Positions 1 to 7,259 of a stretch of 20,275 nucleotides of DNA are shown one piece after another. Numbering within the stretch: position 1 is the stretch's first letter; every line of letters starts with the position of its first letter. Under the pieces are notes generated by a model. It searched no databases, was not told the DNA's origin, and saw only the letters and a list, made by a program, of their open reading frames with translations. Source of the DNA: Candidatus Lloydbacteria bacterium RIFCSPLOWO2_02_FULL_54_12 (GTDB taxonomy: Bacteria > Patescibacteriota > Minisyncoccia > Phycocordibacterales > UBA6899); contig MHLS01000033.1 of assembly GCA_001819095.1 (NCBI GenBank), positions 1-20,275 on the forward strand. Reading direction: 5' to 3'. Both the position numbers and the translations under genes were made by a program.

Positions 1-40
1 ATTGATATTCAATTCAAATCGTGCAGAACAAACATAGAGA

Positions 41-67
41 AAAACGGCTTCACAATGAAGCCGTTTT
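41..67. terminator. Perfect 12-bp hairpin, likely terminator of an upstream gene
   Basis: Bases 41-52 (AAAACGGCTTCA) are the exact reverse complement of 56-67, with a 3-nt loop. The A-start and T-end flanks make it usable as an intrinsic terminator on either strand. It probably ends a transcript that enters from the left edge, because the first gene in the window begins 52 nt later. Confidence 0.7.
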
Positions 68-118
68 GGGAGGGGCGCGTTTTAACGGGACACGAGTGGT
101 TTTAACCTAATAACCTAA

Positions 119-436
119 ATGGCGGGCATCATCACTTATCATTGCTCAAGCCCGGACTGTTCGTTCAGAGTGGGGCTACGAGTCAATTTTCCCATTTGGC
201 GCAGATTTGGGATCTCTCGAAAACTTCCGGTTTCAAGGATCGGTCGACTTTTCATTAAAGGATACAAAAGCCAGCAGGTGTGCCTGTCATGCAAGAAAAC
301 CGTTGATGTGATGGATGGTAAAGATGAGTGCCCCGAATGCACCACAAAAGCCAACTTTCTTGAGGTGGATGCTCCATGTCCCAAATGCGAGTCAGGAGTT
401 GCTGTGCTTTACGAAGGGGGTGGCGTAAGTTTTTGA
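119..436 (+). CDS. Small multi-zinc-ribbon protein, function unknown
   Basis: A 105-residue protein with four cysteine pairs: C9/C14, C55-x2-C58, C71-x2-C74 and C87-x2-C90. Such evenly spaced CxxC knuckles point to two or three zinc ribbons, as in nucleic-acid or protein binding modules. The central part (about 20-50) is basic and holds no recognisable enzyme motif. There is no clear Shine-Dalgarno before the ATG; the upstream sequence is AT-rich with repeated TAACC. It stands alone between a terminator and a long non-coding region. The cysteine spacing makes it very likely a real gene, but I cannot name a family. Confidence 0.75.
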   Translation: MAGIITYHCSSPDCSFRVGLRVNFPIWRRFGISRKLPVSRIGRLFIKGYKSQQVCLSCKKTVDVMDGKDECPECTTKANFLEVDAPCPKCESGVAVLYEGGGVSF

Positions 437-501
437 TTGACTTGTGCTGTGGAAAATTTTCTGTAAAAACACCATGCACACCCTTAAAAAATTGGAATAA
501 A

Positions 502-530
502 GACAACCATGGGCAGAGCCCATGGTTGTC
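502..530. repeat. Perfect 13-bp inverted repeat with 3-nt loop
   Basis: GACAACCATGGGC (502-514) pairs exactly with 518-530 around the loop AGA. On the plus strand no T-run follows. On the minus strand the stem runs into TTTATTCC, a weak U-tract. It could end the zinc-ribbon transcript, or be a recombination or RNA-structure element. Confidence 0.6.
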
Positions 531-765
531 ACAGCAAGGGAACAGCAATGGTCCGGTCCCCGATGCATGGGCAAAGTTGGCGCTTGGTGGCCCAATAAAT
601 AGCCTATTTCGTCGGGGTATCCAAACTTCGCCTCAAATCTTGTGTTTTTGGTTTTTAAACCCAACTTACCTACAAATCACCACAAAATATCTTTAAATAT
701 CTAAGAAATACTCACTTTACCATGTTTATCTACGTATTTAAGCCATATTTCTCACAAACTAGTAG

Positions 766-793
766 TTTAAATATTCTCTGGAAGATATTTAAA
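766..793. promoter_or_regulatory. AT-rich inverted repeat upstream of the ATPase gene
   Basis: TTTAAATAT (766-774) is the reverse complement of 785-793, with a 10-nt spacer. Related AAATATCT strings occur at about 687-705. The stretch 437-857 is non-coding, becomes strongly AT-rich from about 640, and ends in a TATAAA (831-836) 21 nt before the ATPase start. I read it as the promoter/operator region of the ATPase-TOPRIM operon. No convincing -35 box is visible. Confidence 0.35.
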
Positions 794-857
794 TTTGCAA
801 AGAATGACCCAAAGAAGTAGTATTCAGACATATAAAAGTTAGGGTTAAATTTATTCC

Positions 858-2201
858 ATGAGGATAACAAATATCAAGATAAAGGACTTTAGAAACATTG
901 TCCGGGCAGACATTAATTTTCACAAAATTAATGTTCTTACGGGGAAAAATTCTAGCGGAAAATCAAATTTCTTGCTCGCCCTGAGTCAGTCCCTAAGCAG
1001 AGAAAGAGACTATTCGGAGTATTTTTCAAATAATGTAGTTACGTGCCACCCAGGCAAAGACTACGCCCAAATTACTGCCACGGTTGGCGAAATAAAAAGT
1101 GACGTATGCTACCTTCTCGATGATCAGAAGAAGTTTTTCTGCATCAACCCGTCAGGATTTCTCTATGAGAAGACAATTGATACGCGAGGGTTGTCTAAGG
1201 TTCATAAGTTATATTTTACTGGACGCTTTTTTGGTAACGATAGCGACAATAATGTTAAATGGGAGGATTTTAAAGATAATCGGGAAGATCTATATAAAAG
1301 CGTCGAAAATAAATTGGTCTATGAAGAGAGTTTTAATAAAGAAATTCAACAAAGTGCCACAAAAGTTGTTCAAGTTTCGAAAAAGGTATTTCCCAATCAA
1401 GAAGAGTACTTGAATTTTTTCTTTGATTTTAACAAAACTGTCATAAGTTGGGTTAATAGGACAGCCGATATACATCGTTTTGTTACGATTAGGGAAACAA
1501 GGGAGACATACGAACAGGCAGCTGATCGGTTAAAACCGAGAGAGAAAAGTGACGGATTTAGTTTGAGCAATGTCCCGTTCGATAAATCCAAATTTATATT
1601 CCTCCTTGCTGATTTACAGCGCAATGAGAAGCAACATGAGAATTTTAATGGCGACTTAAAAACCTACACTGACGGCATAGTCACTGGAATTTCGATTAGT
1701 GCTAAGGGAACAAATAAGGGCGAAATTTGCGTTGACTCGCCCAATGGACCTCGTGACATCTGGACTATTTCTAACGGTACATCCACTCTGTTGTTTTTTA
1801 TCCTCCTTTTGAATTGGACGCGATTGCCTGAGGTGGAAAAAAGTTATAAATCTCCCAATATGATGATTTTTGACGAGATAGACTCCCTGATACACCCGAG
1901 ATTGATGCCTCAATTTATGGAGGTCATCAAGTCCCTTTCCGAAAAAGTGCAACTATTTATGTCTAGCCACTCTCCTTACTTTATTGACGGCTTCGAAAAG
2001 AAGGAACTCTTCCTCTTGAAAGACACCCCTTCTCTGCCAGGCTCTAAGAAGTTGGCGAATCGGTGTAATATTTACGATTACGAAAAAGTAATCCATCTTT
2101 TGCCAGAGAAGGACCGAAAAATGTTTTTGGAGAAAAAGAACTCAGAACTTTTTGTTGATGGCTTGATAGACGATATTTTCCCAAACAAGGAATATGACTA
2201 A
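858..2201 (+). CDS. AAA/OLD-type ATPase (AAA_15/AAA_21-like), putative defence ATPase
   Basis: A 447-residue SMC/ABC-like ATPase. It opens with the usual strand-rich start (MRITNIKIKDFRNI) and has Walker A GKNSSGKS at 29-36. An ABC-signature-like ISNGTS lies at about 303-308, Walker B MMIFDE at 335-340 (D339, E340), and the switch histidine in SSHSP at 369-373. The middle (about 100-290) is diverged and probably forms the coiled-coil or dimer arms. It lacks the C-terminal TOPRIM nuclease domain of full OLD/GajA proteins, but the next gene overlaps it by 8 bp and looks TOPRIM-like, so nuclease and ATPase are probably split. Such two-gene ATPase + TOPRIM sets are known in defence (PARIS AriA/AriB, RloA/RloB). 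Which of these it belongs to cannot be settled by reading. No Shine-Dalgarno is seen. Confidence 0.85.
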   Translation: MRITNIKIKDFRNIVRADINFHKINVLTGKNSSGKSNFLLALSQSLSRERDYSEYFSNNVVTCHPGKDYAQITATVGEIKSDVCYLLDDQKKFFCINPSGFLYEKTIDTRGLSKVHKLYFTGRFFGNDSDNNVKWEDFKDNREDLYKSVENKLVYEESFNKEIQQSATKVVQVSKKVFPNQEEYLNFFFDFNKTVISWVNRTADIHRFVTIRETRETYEQAADRLKPREKSDGFSLSNVPFDKSKFIFLLADLQRNEKQHENFNGDLKTYTDGIVTGISISAKGTNKGEICVDSPNGPRDIWTISNGTSTLLFFILLLNWTRLPEVEKSYKSPNMMIFDEIDSLIHPRLMPQFMEVIKSLSEKVQLFMSSHSPYFIDGFEKKELFLLKDTPSLPGSKKLANRCNIYDYEKVIHLLPEKDRKMFLEKKNSELFVDGLIDDIFPNKEYD

Positions 2202-2868
2202 TCTTTGTGTATTAATTGGAGAGGGTCCGAGCGAAAGGCATTTTTTGCCCAGCCTACTGCAGAGTAAACTTGGCTTTTTGCCGCTTGAAGAAAAAAGTCC
2301 CCATTTATTTCAAAAAGGTGAGGGGCTTTTTTGGTTTTTTCCGTTCCCTCCACTAGCAACTAATCCGGAAGGTGGCAAGGCTCGACTGAGAAGAACTGAA
2401 ACATACAGGATGGCAAATGCCGTAATCGAAAATAAAAAATACATCTATGGGGACGCAGAAGTCCATTATCGAGTTATTGTTGACCACATATTTACCGACA
2501 AGGTGGGACAACAAACAAAGAAAGAGGAAATCGAAGCAGCACTCAGGAGTTCTGGTGTACCGTTTGCTGGATGCAGAGTGGATGTCGTTGAAAATGAAAT
2601 AGAGTGTTGGTATTTTGCCGGACTGAATGAGCATTTTCCTTATTTAAATAGGTCAGAAAATGCCGCATTTAAAAGACTGCTTGGAGAAGAGCCAGAAAGG
2701 ATTTCCGATTCAAAAGGAAACATCAAGACGATTCTTTCCCCTGATGTTCACGGGGCAATTAAGATGGCTGAAGTTATGGGAAGACATTTTGATATTGAAA
2801 AGGCGCGGACAAAATCCCCGAGCTTCAATGCTTTTATCGCCAGCCTAGAGACCGATCGTCTTATCTAG
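2194..2868 (+). CDS. TOPRIM-like protein (DUF4276/RloB/AriB-like), partner of the ATPase
   Basis: A 224-residue protein that starts inside the ATPase gene (8-bp overlap), so the two are translationally coupled. It begins with a strand followed by GEGPSERHF (E10, E14), the acidic 'EGpsE' motif of TOPRIM-like families. Candidate further acidic metal ligands are D97 and D102 (VDHIFTD) and the ENEIECW stretch at 133-139, which recalls the 'hEfEallf' block of DUF4276-type proteins. By analogy with PARIS and OLD systems it would be the nuclease or effector held or activated by the ATPase. The family assignment rests on motif pattern alone. A stem of A6G/CCCC with GGGGCT6 (2291-2342) lies inside the gene. 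Confidence 0.7.
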   Translation: MTNLCVLIGEGPSERHFLPSLLQSKLGFLPLEEKSPHLFQKGEGLFWFFPFPPLATNPEGGKARLRRTETYRMANAVIENKKYIYGDAEVHYRVIVDHIFTDKVGQQTKKEEIEAALRSSGVPFAGCRVDVVENEIECWYFAGLNEHFPYLNRSENAAFKRLLGEEPERISDSKGNIKTILSPDVHGAIKMAEVMGRHFDIEKARTKSPSFNAFIASLETDRLI

Positions 2869-2965
2869 CTCACCAAACAGGTTCGATCCATTGTGCATAT
2901 GATATAGCGAAAAACACACTGTGATTAAGAAAAAAAGACGATTCTGGATGAGAGAAGATTTTACG

Positions 2966-5068
2966 ATGCCAAATTTTAGTCGAAATGATGCACTTATCTT
3001 TCTCCGCCGATCTCTACAATCGCCGATTGCTGATTTTCGGGCCGGCCAATGGGAGGCAATTGACGCATTGGTCAATAGGACAAAAAAGTTATTGGTCGTC
3101 GAGCGAACTGGCTGGGGGAAAAGTTCAGTATATTTCATTGCCACACGCATGTTGCGTGATAGCGGAAAAGGGCCAACCTTGATTGTTTCACCACTGCTAG
3201 CACTAATGCGAAATCAAATCGAGGCTGCCAGTCGTCTCGGAATAAGTGCTCTTACAATTAATTCTACAAATACTGAGAATTGGCCAGAATTGATCCGAAC
3301 AGTGCGGTCAGGAGACGTGGATGCTTTGTTGATATCGCCAGAACGGTTGGCGAATGATGATTTTGTTCGTGACGTATTGCTGCCCATTGCAGAAAGTATC
3401 GGCCTACTTGTTGTTGACGAGGCTCACTGCATATCTGATTGGGGTCATGATTTTCGCCCAGATTATCGACGCTTAGTTAGTATCTTGCAGCATTTGCCAC
3501 CTAATGTTCCACTGCTTGGTACAACAGCAACGGCGAATGATCGAGTAATTAACGACATACAAACTCAGCTCGGTGATATTGAGATCCAGAGAGGTCCATT
3601 ATTGAGAGAGACACTCGCGCTTCAAACAATAAGCCTTCCTGATCAGTCGGCACGCCTTGCGTGGTTGGCCGACAATTTGCCGAACATAGATGGTACGGGA
3701 ATCGTCTATACATTAACAAAGAGGGATGCGGATAGGGTTTCTGACTGGCTCAATTCCAGGGGCATTGCCGCAAGGTCATATTATAGTGACGTGACGAGTC
3801 TTGAACACCCTGACCCAAACGAATATCGTAAACATCTTGAAGGTCTTCTTCTTAATAATGAGATCAAGGTATTGGTTGCAACAGTCGCACTCGGAATGGG
3901 TTACGATAAGCCAGATCTTGGTTTTGTCATACATTTTCAAGCACCAGGATCAATTGTTTCTTATTACCAGCAGGTAGGTCGTGCTGGCCGCGCCATCGAT
4001 CATGCCGTCGGCATATTACTATCCGGAAAAGAAGATGACGACATTCAGGAGTACTTCAGAGAGAGTGCGTTTCCGTCTGAGAGAACGGTAAATTCGCTCC
4101 TAAGTCTTTTAGAAGAACACGATGGTTTAAACGTTCGCGACATAGAGGGATATATAAATATATCAAAAGGCAAAATAGAACAGGTCCTAAAATATTTGTC
4201 CGTCGAATCTCCGCCACCAGTGCTCAAGATTGGCTCTCAATGGAGACGCACACCCACAGCATATCGCATGGATCATGAAAAAATAAATCGGTTAACGCGA
4301 CAACGTATAGTTGAGTGGGAGGAAGTCCAGGGTTATATTCAAAGCGAAGAGTGCTTAATGGTTTACCTTTCCCGAGCACTTGATGATGCGCATGCGCGTG
4401 TGTGTAACAAGTGCGCAAACTGCCTCGGTCACCCCGTTGTTTCAGAGACATACAGCGACAAAGTTACAGTCGAGGCCGCATTATTCCTGAAGACATCAGA
4501 AATGCCGCTCGAGTGTAAAAAGCAAGTTGCACCGGGGGCCTTTCCAATATATAGCTTCTCTGGAAATTTACCGATCAATCTTAGGGCGGAAACCGGGCGC
4601 ACACTTTCTCGGTGGGGTGATGCGGGATGGGGTCATAATGTTAGAGACGACAAACATGAGGATAGATTTAGTGACGAACTGGTCATGGCGGTGTTCGAAA
4701 TGATATCCAAAAGGTGGAAACCACAGCCAGCGCCAACGTGGGTGACGTGCGTTCCATCTTTGAGGCATCCTGAATTAGTACCAGATTTTGCACGTCGAGT
4801 TGCTGCCCAACTCGAACTCCCGTTCATTGAGGTGGTGACAAAGTTACGAGACAATGATCCTCAAAAACTTCAGGAAAATAGATTCCATCAATGTTCGAAT
4901 TTAGATGGCGTTTTTTCAGTTGCTGATAGTATTCCCGTGGGGCCAGCTCTGCTCATTGATGATATAGTTGATTCGGCGTGGACGATGACTGTTGTTGCTG
5001 CTTTATTAAGACGAGCAGGGTCCGGGCCTATTTGGCCAGTTGCGTTAGCCACAACCAGTAATGCCTGA
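2966..5068 (+). CDS. RecQ-like helicase fused to a ComFC-like phosphoribosyltransferase
   Basis: A 700-residue protein if started at ATG 2966; an in-frame GTG at 2921 would add 15 basic residues. The helicase part has FRAGQWEAI at 24-32 (Q-motif region), Walker A ERTGWGKSS at 46-54 (classical RecQ has TGGGKS), DEAH at 151-154, a TTATA motif III, and QVGRAGR at 336-342. A four-cysteine RecQ zinc site follows at C463, C480, C483 and C486. After the zinc domain there is no HRDC. The C-terminal ~140 residues look like a ComFC-type PRTase: VPSLRHPE followed near the end by LLIDDIVDSAWTMT with D665-D666, the PRPP-binding loop. The next gene is DprA-like and overlaps by 8 bp. PRTase/DprA pairs are known as toxin-antitoxin/anti-phage modules (ShosTA), so defence is the likeliest role; a role in DNA uptake is the alternative. 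Confidence 0.88.
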   Translation: MPNFSRNDALIFLRRSLQSPIADFRAGQWEAIDALVNRTKKLLVVERTGWGKSSVYFIATRMLRDSGKGPTLIVSPLLALMRNQIEAASRLGISALTINSTNTENWPELIRTVRSGDVDALLISPERLANDDFVRDVLLPIAESIGLLVVDEAHCISDWGHDFRPDYRRLVSILQHLPPNVPLLGTTATANDRVINDIQTQLGDIEIQRGPLLRETLALQTISLPDQSARLAWLADNLPNIDGTGIVYTLTKRDADRVSDWLNSRGIAARSYYSDVTSLEHPDPNEYRKHLEGLLLNNEIKVLVATVALGMGYDKPDLGFVIHFQAPGSIVSYYQQVGRAGRAIDHAVGILLSGKEDDDIQEYFRESAFPSERTVNSLLSLLEEHDGLNVRDIEGYINISKGKIEQVLKYLSVESPPPVLKIGSQWRRTPTAYRMDHEKINRLTRQRIVEWEEVQGYIQSEECLMVYLSRALDDAHARVCNKCANCLGHPVVSETYSDKVTVEAALFLKTSEMPLECKKQVAPGAFPIYSFSGNLPINLRAETGRTLSRWGDAGWGHNVRDDKHEDRFSDELVMAVFEMISKRWKPQPAPTWVTCVPSLRHPELVPDFARRVAAQLELPFIEVVTKLRDNDPQKLQENRFHQCSNLDGVFSVADSIPVGPALLIDDIVDSAWTMTVVAALLRRAGSGPIWPVALATTSNA

Positions 5069-6053
5069 TATGAACCCCACAACTCAATCCATACTATTAT
5101 TGACTGCATATTTTGGAGAGTCATCTGGTGGCAACCACAAACCGTTGTCGCCCACTGAGTGGGGGAGATTTGCGTCGTGGTTAAGCAAAAACGGCAGAAA
5201 CCCCGAGGGATTGTTGCATGATACTGAGGACGTACTAGTCGGATGGAAGGACAAAACCATTACAACTGAGCGCATTCAGTCGTTGCTTGGTCGGTCTGCC
5301 GCGCTGGCACTCAGTGTCGAGAGATGGGAGCGAGCAGGAATTTTAGTTGTTACCCGTGGCGATGCTAACTATCCTCATCGTTTAAAAAAGCGACTGTCAA
5401 CATTCTCACCCCCACTTTTTTTCTATTGTGGGAACCTGAAATTAATGAACAGTAATGCCGTTGCTGTTATCGGCTCTCGTAATGCCACTACAAGCGATAT
5501 GGAATATGCCGCATTTCTAGGTGATGAAATCTGCGGACAAGGATACTCGGTGATTTCAGGCGGCGCAAAAGGAATAGATGAGGCGGCGATGCTAGGAGCG
5601 CTTAAATGTGGCGGCTCTGCTGTTGGCGTACTTTCTAACGGCCTAATGCATTTAGTAACGTCGCTAAAATATCGAGAGTATCTAATGTCAGGCAGTCTGT
5701 TGCTAATTTCTCCATATAGCCCTGAAGCAAGTTTCAATGTTGGTAATGCAATGGGACGCAATAAGTACGTATATTGCATGTCCGATGCCGCTGTTGTTGT
5801 TGCTAGCGATAAGGATAAGGGTGGTACGTGGAGTGGTGCGGTAGAAAACCTCAAAAAGGACTGGGTGCCTTTGTGGGCCAAGCGAAACCCAGACGAGAAC
5901 TCTGGGGTTAGTGAATTGGTCAAACGAGGAGCTAGGTGGTTGCCAGAAAAAGACATGTCTATTTCTTCGCTAGTCATGGACACAAATAATAACCGTGCTG
6001 AGTCAGCAATGCAGGGCGTTCAGGGGTCTCTATCATTCGACTACATCAAGTAA
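5061..6053 (+). CDS. DprA/Smf-like Rossmann-fold protein, partner of RecQ-PRTase
   Basis: A 330-residue protein with a DprA-type Rossmann core: AVIGSRNAT at 135-143, then ISGGAKGIDEAA at 165-176, and a later GNAMGRNKYVY and GGTWSGA block. These match the DprA/LOG nucleotide- or ssDNA-binding fold. The N-terminal ~130 residues resemble the helical front end of defence-associated DprA proteins and contain the conserved YP (104-105). There is no C-terminal winged helix as in competence DprA. It starts within the RecQ-PRTase gene (ATG 5061, overlap 8 bp; another in-frame ATG at 5070). In ShosTA the DprA-like protein neutralises a PRTase toxin; that it does so here is inference. No clear terminator follows. 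Confidence 0.85.
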   Translation: MPDMNPTTQSILLLTAYFGESSGGNHKPLSPTEWGRFASWLSKNGRNPEGLLHDTEDVLVGWKDKTITTERIQSLLGRSAALALSVERWERAGILVVTRGDANYPHRLKKRLSTFSPPLFFYCGNLKLMNSNAVAVIGSRNATTSDMEYAAFLGDEICGQGYSVISGGAKGIDEAAMLGALKCGGSAVGVLSNGLMHLVTSLKYREYLMSGSLLLISPYSPEASFNVGNAMGRNKYVYCMSDAAVVVASDKDKGGTWSGAVENLKKDWVPLWAKRNPDENSGVSELVKRGARWLPEKDMSISSLVMDTNNNRAESAMQGVQGSLSFDYIK

Positions 6054-6134
6054 AATATTGAACCAACTAACGTTTGGGGAAACAGGGATCAGGCGCCGTT
6101 GATTGGTAGGGTGTACGTCAAAAAATTTTGATAT

Positions 6135-6347
6135 ATGCCAAGAAAAGAAAAAAGCATGGATAAACTTTCCCATGAGGCACGAGAAGAGTTAAGGAGGGCA
6201 TTAAACAAGGAAATTGGCCTAGAGCGCACATCGAAGCTAGGTGATGATGACCTGGATGATATTGGCTTTTTTCTTCTTACGACCATGGCAATAGGCATAA
6301 AGATGAAATTAAGAGAAGAAGGTCAAGGGAGATCACAAAAGAAGTAG
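6135..6347 (+). CDS. Small charged hypothetical protein
   Basis: A 70-residue, highly charged protein, mostly helical by eye: acidic DDDLDD in the middle, then a short hydrophobic helix GFFLLTTMAIGI (about 49-60), and a basic tail. No motif is recognised. A start at ATG 6156 (residue 8) is possible. An inverted repeat TCAAAA-AA-TTTTGA lies directly upstream (about 6118-6131). It follows dprA by 81 nt and precedes another small unknown gene, so the pair may be accessory genes of the island or remnants of a mobile element. Confidence 0.5.
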   Translation: MPRKEKSMDKLSHEAREELRRALNKEIGLERTSKLGDDDLDDIGFFLLTTMAIGIKMKLREEGQGRSQKK

Positions 6348-6371
6348 TGTTTCGGAGGGTGGGGTACAATT

Positions 6372-6572
6372 GTGAACATGGATAAAATAGTGATTGGCCC
6401 AGTGGGTACTCAGGGTAAGACAGTTATCTCCACTGAGGAGTATCGGCAACTTATGAATGACCAGCAAAGCACCGATGAGCTCATAATAAGGCGCATGCAG
6501 TTCATGGAGGCCCTTTGTCGCAATGTGATCCGCATCGAACTAGAGAAGGTGAGACATGGTAGCAAAGGGTAG
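6372..6572 (+). CDS. Small hypothetical protein
   Basis: A 66-residue unknown protein. The first half predicts short strands and contains STEEYRQLM, like the dimerisation start of small antitoxin-type proteins. The second half is a long amphipathic helix ending in basic residues. The start is taken as GTG 6372 because GGAGG at 6355-6359 lies 12 nt before it; ATG 6378 would be 18 nt away. An intrinsic terminator follows 28 nt after the stop. I do not recognise a family. Confidence 0.5.
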   Translation: MNMDKIVIGPVGTQGKTVISTEEYRQLMNDQQSTDELIIRRMQFMEALCRNVIRIELEKVRHGSKG

Positions 6573-6600
6573 CATATGGTAGTAGATCACGGGGCGCGAG

Positions 6601-6622
6601 AGCACTTACGAGGTGCTTTTTT
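6601..6622 (+). terminator. Intrinsic terminator after the small-gene pair
   Basis: AGCACTT (6601-6607) pairs with AGGTGCT (6611-6617), including one T-G wobble, around the loop ACG. A run of T bases from 6617 to 6622 follows directly. Confidence 0.75.
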
Positions 6623-6623
6623 G

Positions 6624-6632
6624 TGTTAAAAT
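6624..6632 (+). promoter_or_regulatory. Extended -10 promoter giving a leaderless start
   Basis: TGTTAAAAT fits the extended -10 pattern (TG-N-TAAAAT). Its end is 6 nt before the ATG at 6639, so transcription would begin at or next to the start codon. No -35 is visible, since the preceding terminator occupies that place. Confidence 0.45.
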
Positions 6633-6638
6633 GGGGAT

Positions 6639-7088
6639 ATGGAAGCAGAAGACAATAAACTCACCTACAGACAAAGACAAGCCGTTGATATTTTCATTAG
6701 AGATGGTGGCAAAAGCAAGGCAAGAGCACTTCTTGAGGCAGGATATTCAATGGCTGTTGTTCATCAGCCCCACAAGGTGTTTGATAGCCCCGCAGTGCAA
6801 CGTGAGCTCGAGATGCGTGGTTTTGGTGAGCGCAAGGTGAAACCCGAAGAGACTCTGCGGTTCATAATTAGGTCCCCCTTTGATTTTTCGCAGATTCCCC
6901 AAGAGCAGATTCAACAACTGAAGGAGAAGTTGGACGCATTACATGGCGAGCCTCTGCGGTTTCGAGATTTAAGATCACAGGCAGAAGAAACCCCCTCGTA
7001 CACGCCCACGGGTTTTGGGACTGACATTTTTAGCTCGCAGGCAAAAGAAGACGCATACCCAAAATTATCCAGCTTTTCATCAATGTAA
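6639..7088 (+). CDS. Phage small-terminase-like helix-turn-helix protein
   Basis: A 149-residue protein. Its first ~55 residues follow the pattern of terminase small-subunit N-termini: LTYRQRQAVDIFIRDGGKSKARALLEAGYS, then a helix and SPAVQRELE. In these proteins this region recognises packaging-site DNA. The remaining residues are helical and then low-complexity (Pro/Thr/Ser/Gly). No large terminase, portal or capsid gene is nearby, so it is an orphan: either a phage relic or a domesticated DNA-binding protein. It probably has its own leaderless promoter behind a terminator, so it is not part of the upstream unit. The C-terminal half matches nothing I know. Confidence 0.6.
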   Translation: MEAEDNKLTYRQRQAVDIFIRDGGKSKARALLEAGYSMAVVHQPHKVFDSPAVQRELEMRGFGERKVKPEETLRFIIRSPFDFSQIPQEQIQQLKEKLDALHGEPLRFRDLRSQAEETPSYTPTGFGTDIFSSQAKEDAYPKLSSFSSM

Positions 7089-7230
7089 TTGTGAAAACAT
7101 ATAGTGGTGAGCGGAGTGGGGTAAGAAGTTACTCGGTTGGTTGAAGTACTGGAATGTAGATGGTAGGATCGTTTAAACGCTCAAAAACAGTTCTAACGTC
7201 CCTGACCACGGCACCCCAACATTAAGAATA

Positions 7231-7256
7231 AAAGGACCCCCCGTAAGGGGTCCTTT
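7231..7256 (-). terminator. Intrinsic terminator of the HD-hydrolase gene
   Basis: AAAGGACCCC (7231-7240) and GGGGTCCTTT (7247-7256) are perfect arms around a 6-nt loop. Read on the minus strand, the hairpin is followed by TATTCTTAAT and sits 3 nt after the HD gene's stop. The region 7089-7230 holds no gene that I can see; it contains the palindrome CGTTTAAACG at about 7170-7179. Confidence 0.8.
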
Positions 7257-7259
7257 GGG

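Noticed and set aside
2291..2342. A6G/CCCC...GGGGCT6 terminator-like stem inside the TOPRIM-like gene
   Set aside because: The loop is 29 nt and the stem has a bulge; it lies in an intact coding frame, so chance pairing of A- and T-rich codons is likelier. Early termination was considered but not supported.
5423..5983. 186-codon minus-strand frame opposite dprA
   Set aside because: The plus strand encodes clear DprA motifs. The minus frame is Ser/Pro-rich with no motif.
7170..7179. Palindrome CGTTTAAACG as a possible integration site
   Set aside because: Ten bases are too short, and no matching copy or flanking duplication is visible.
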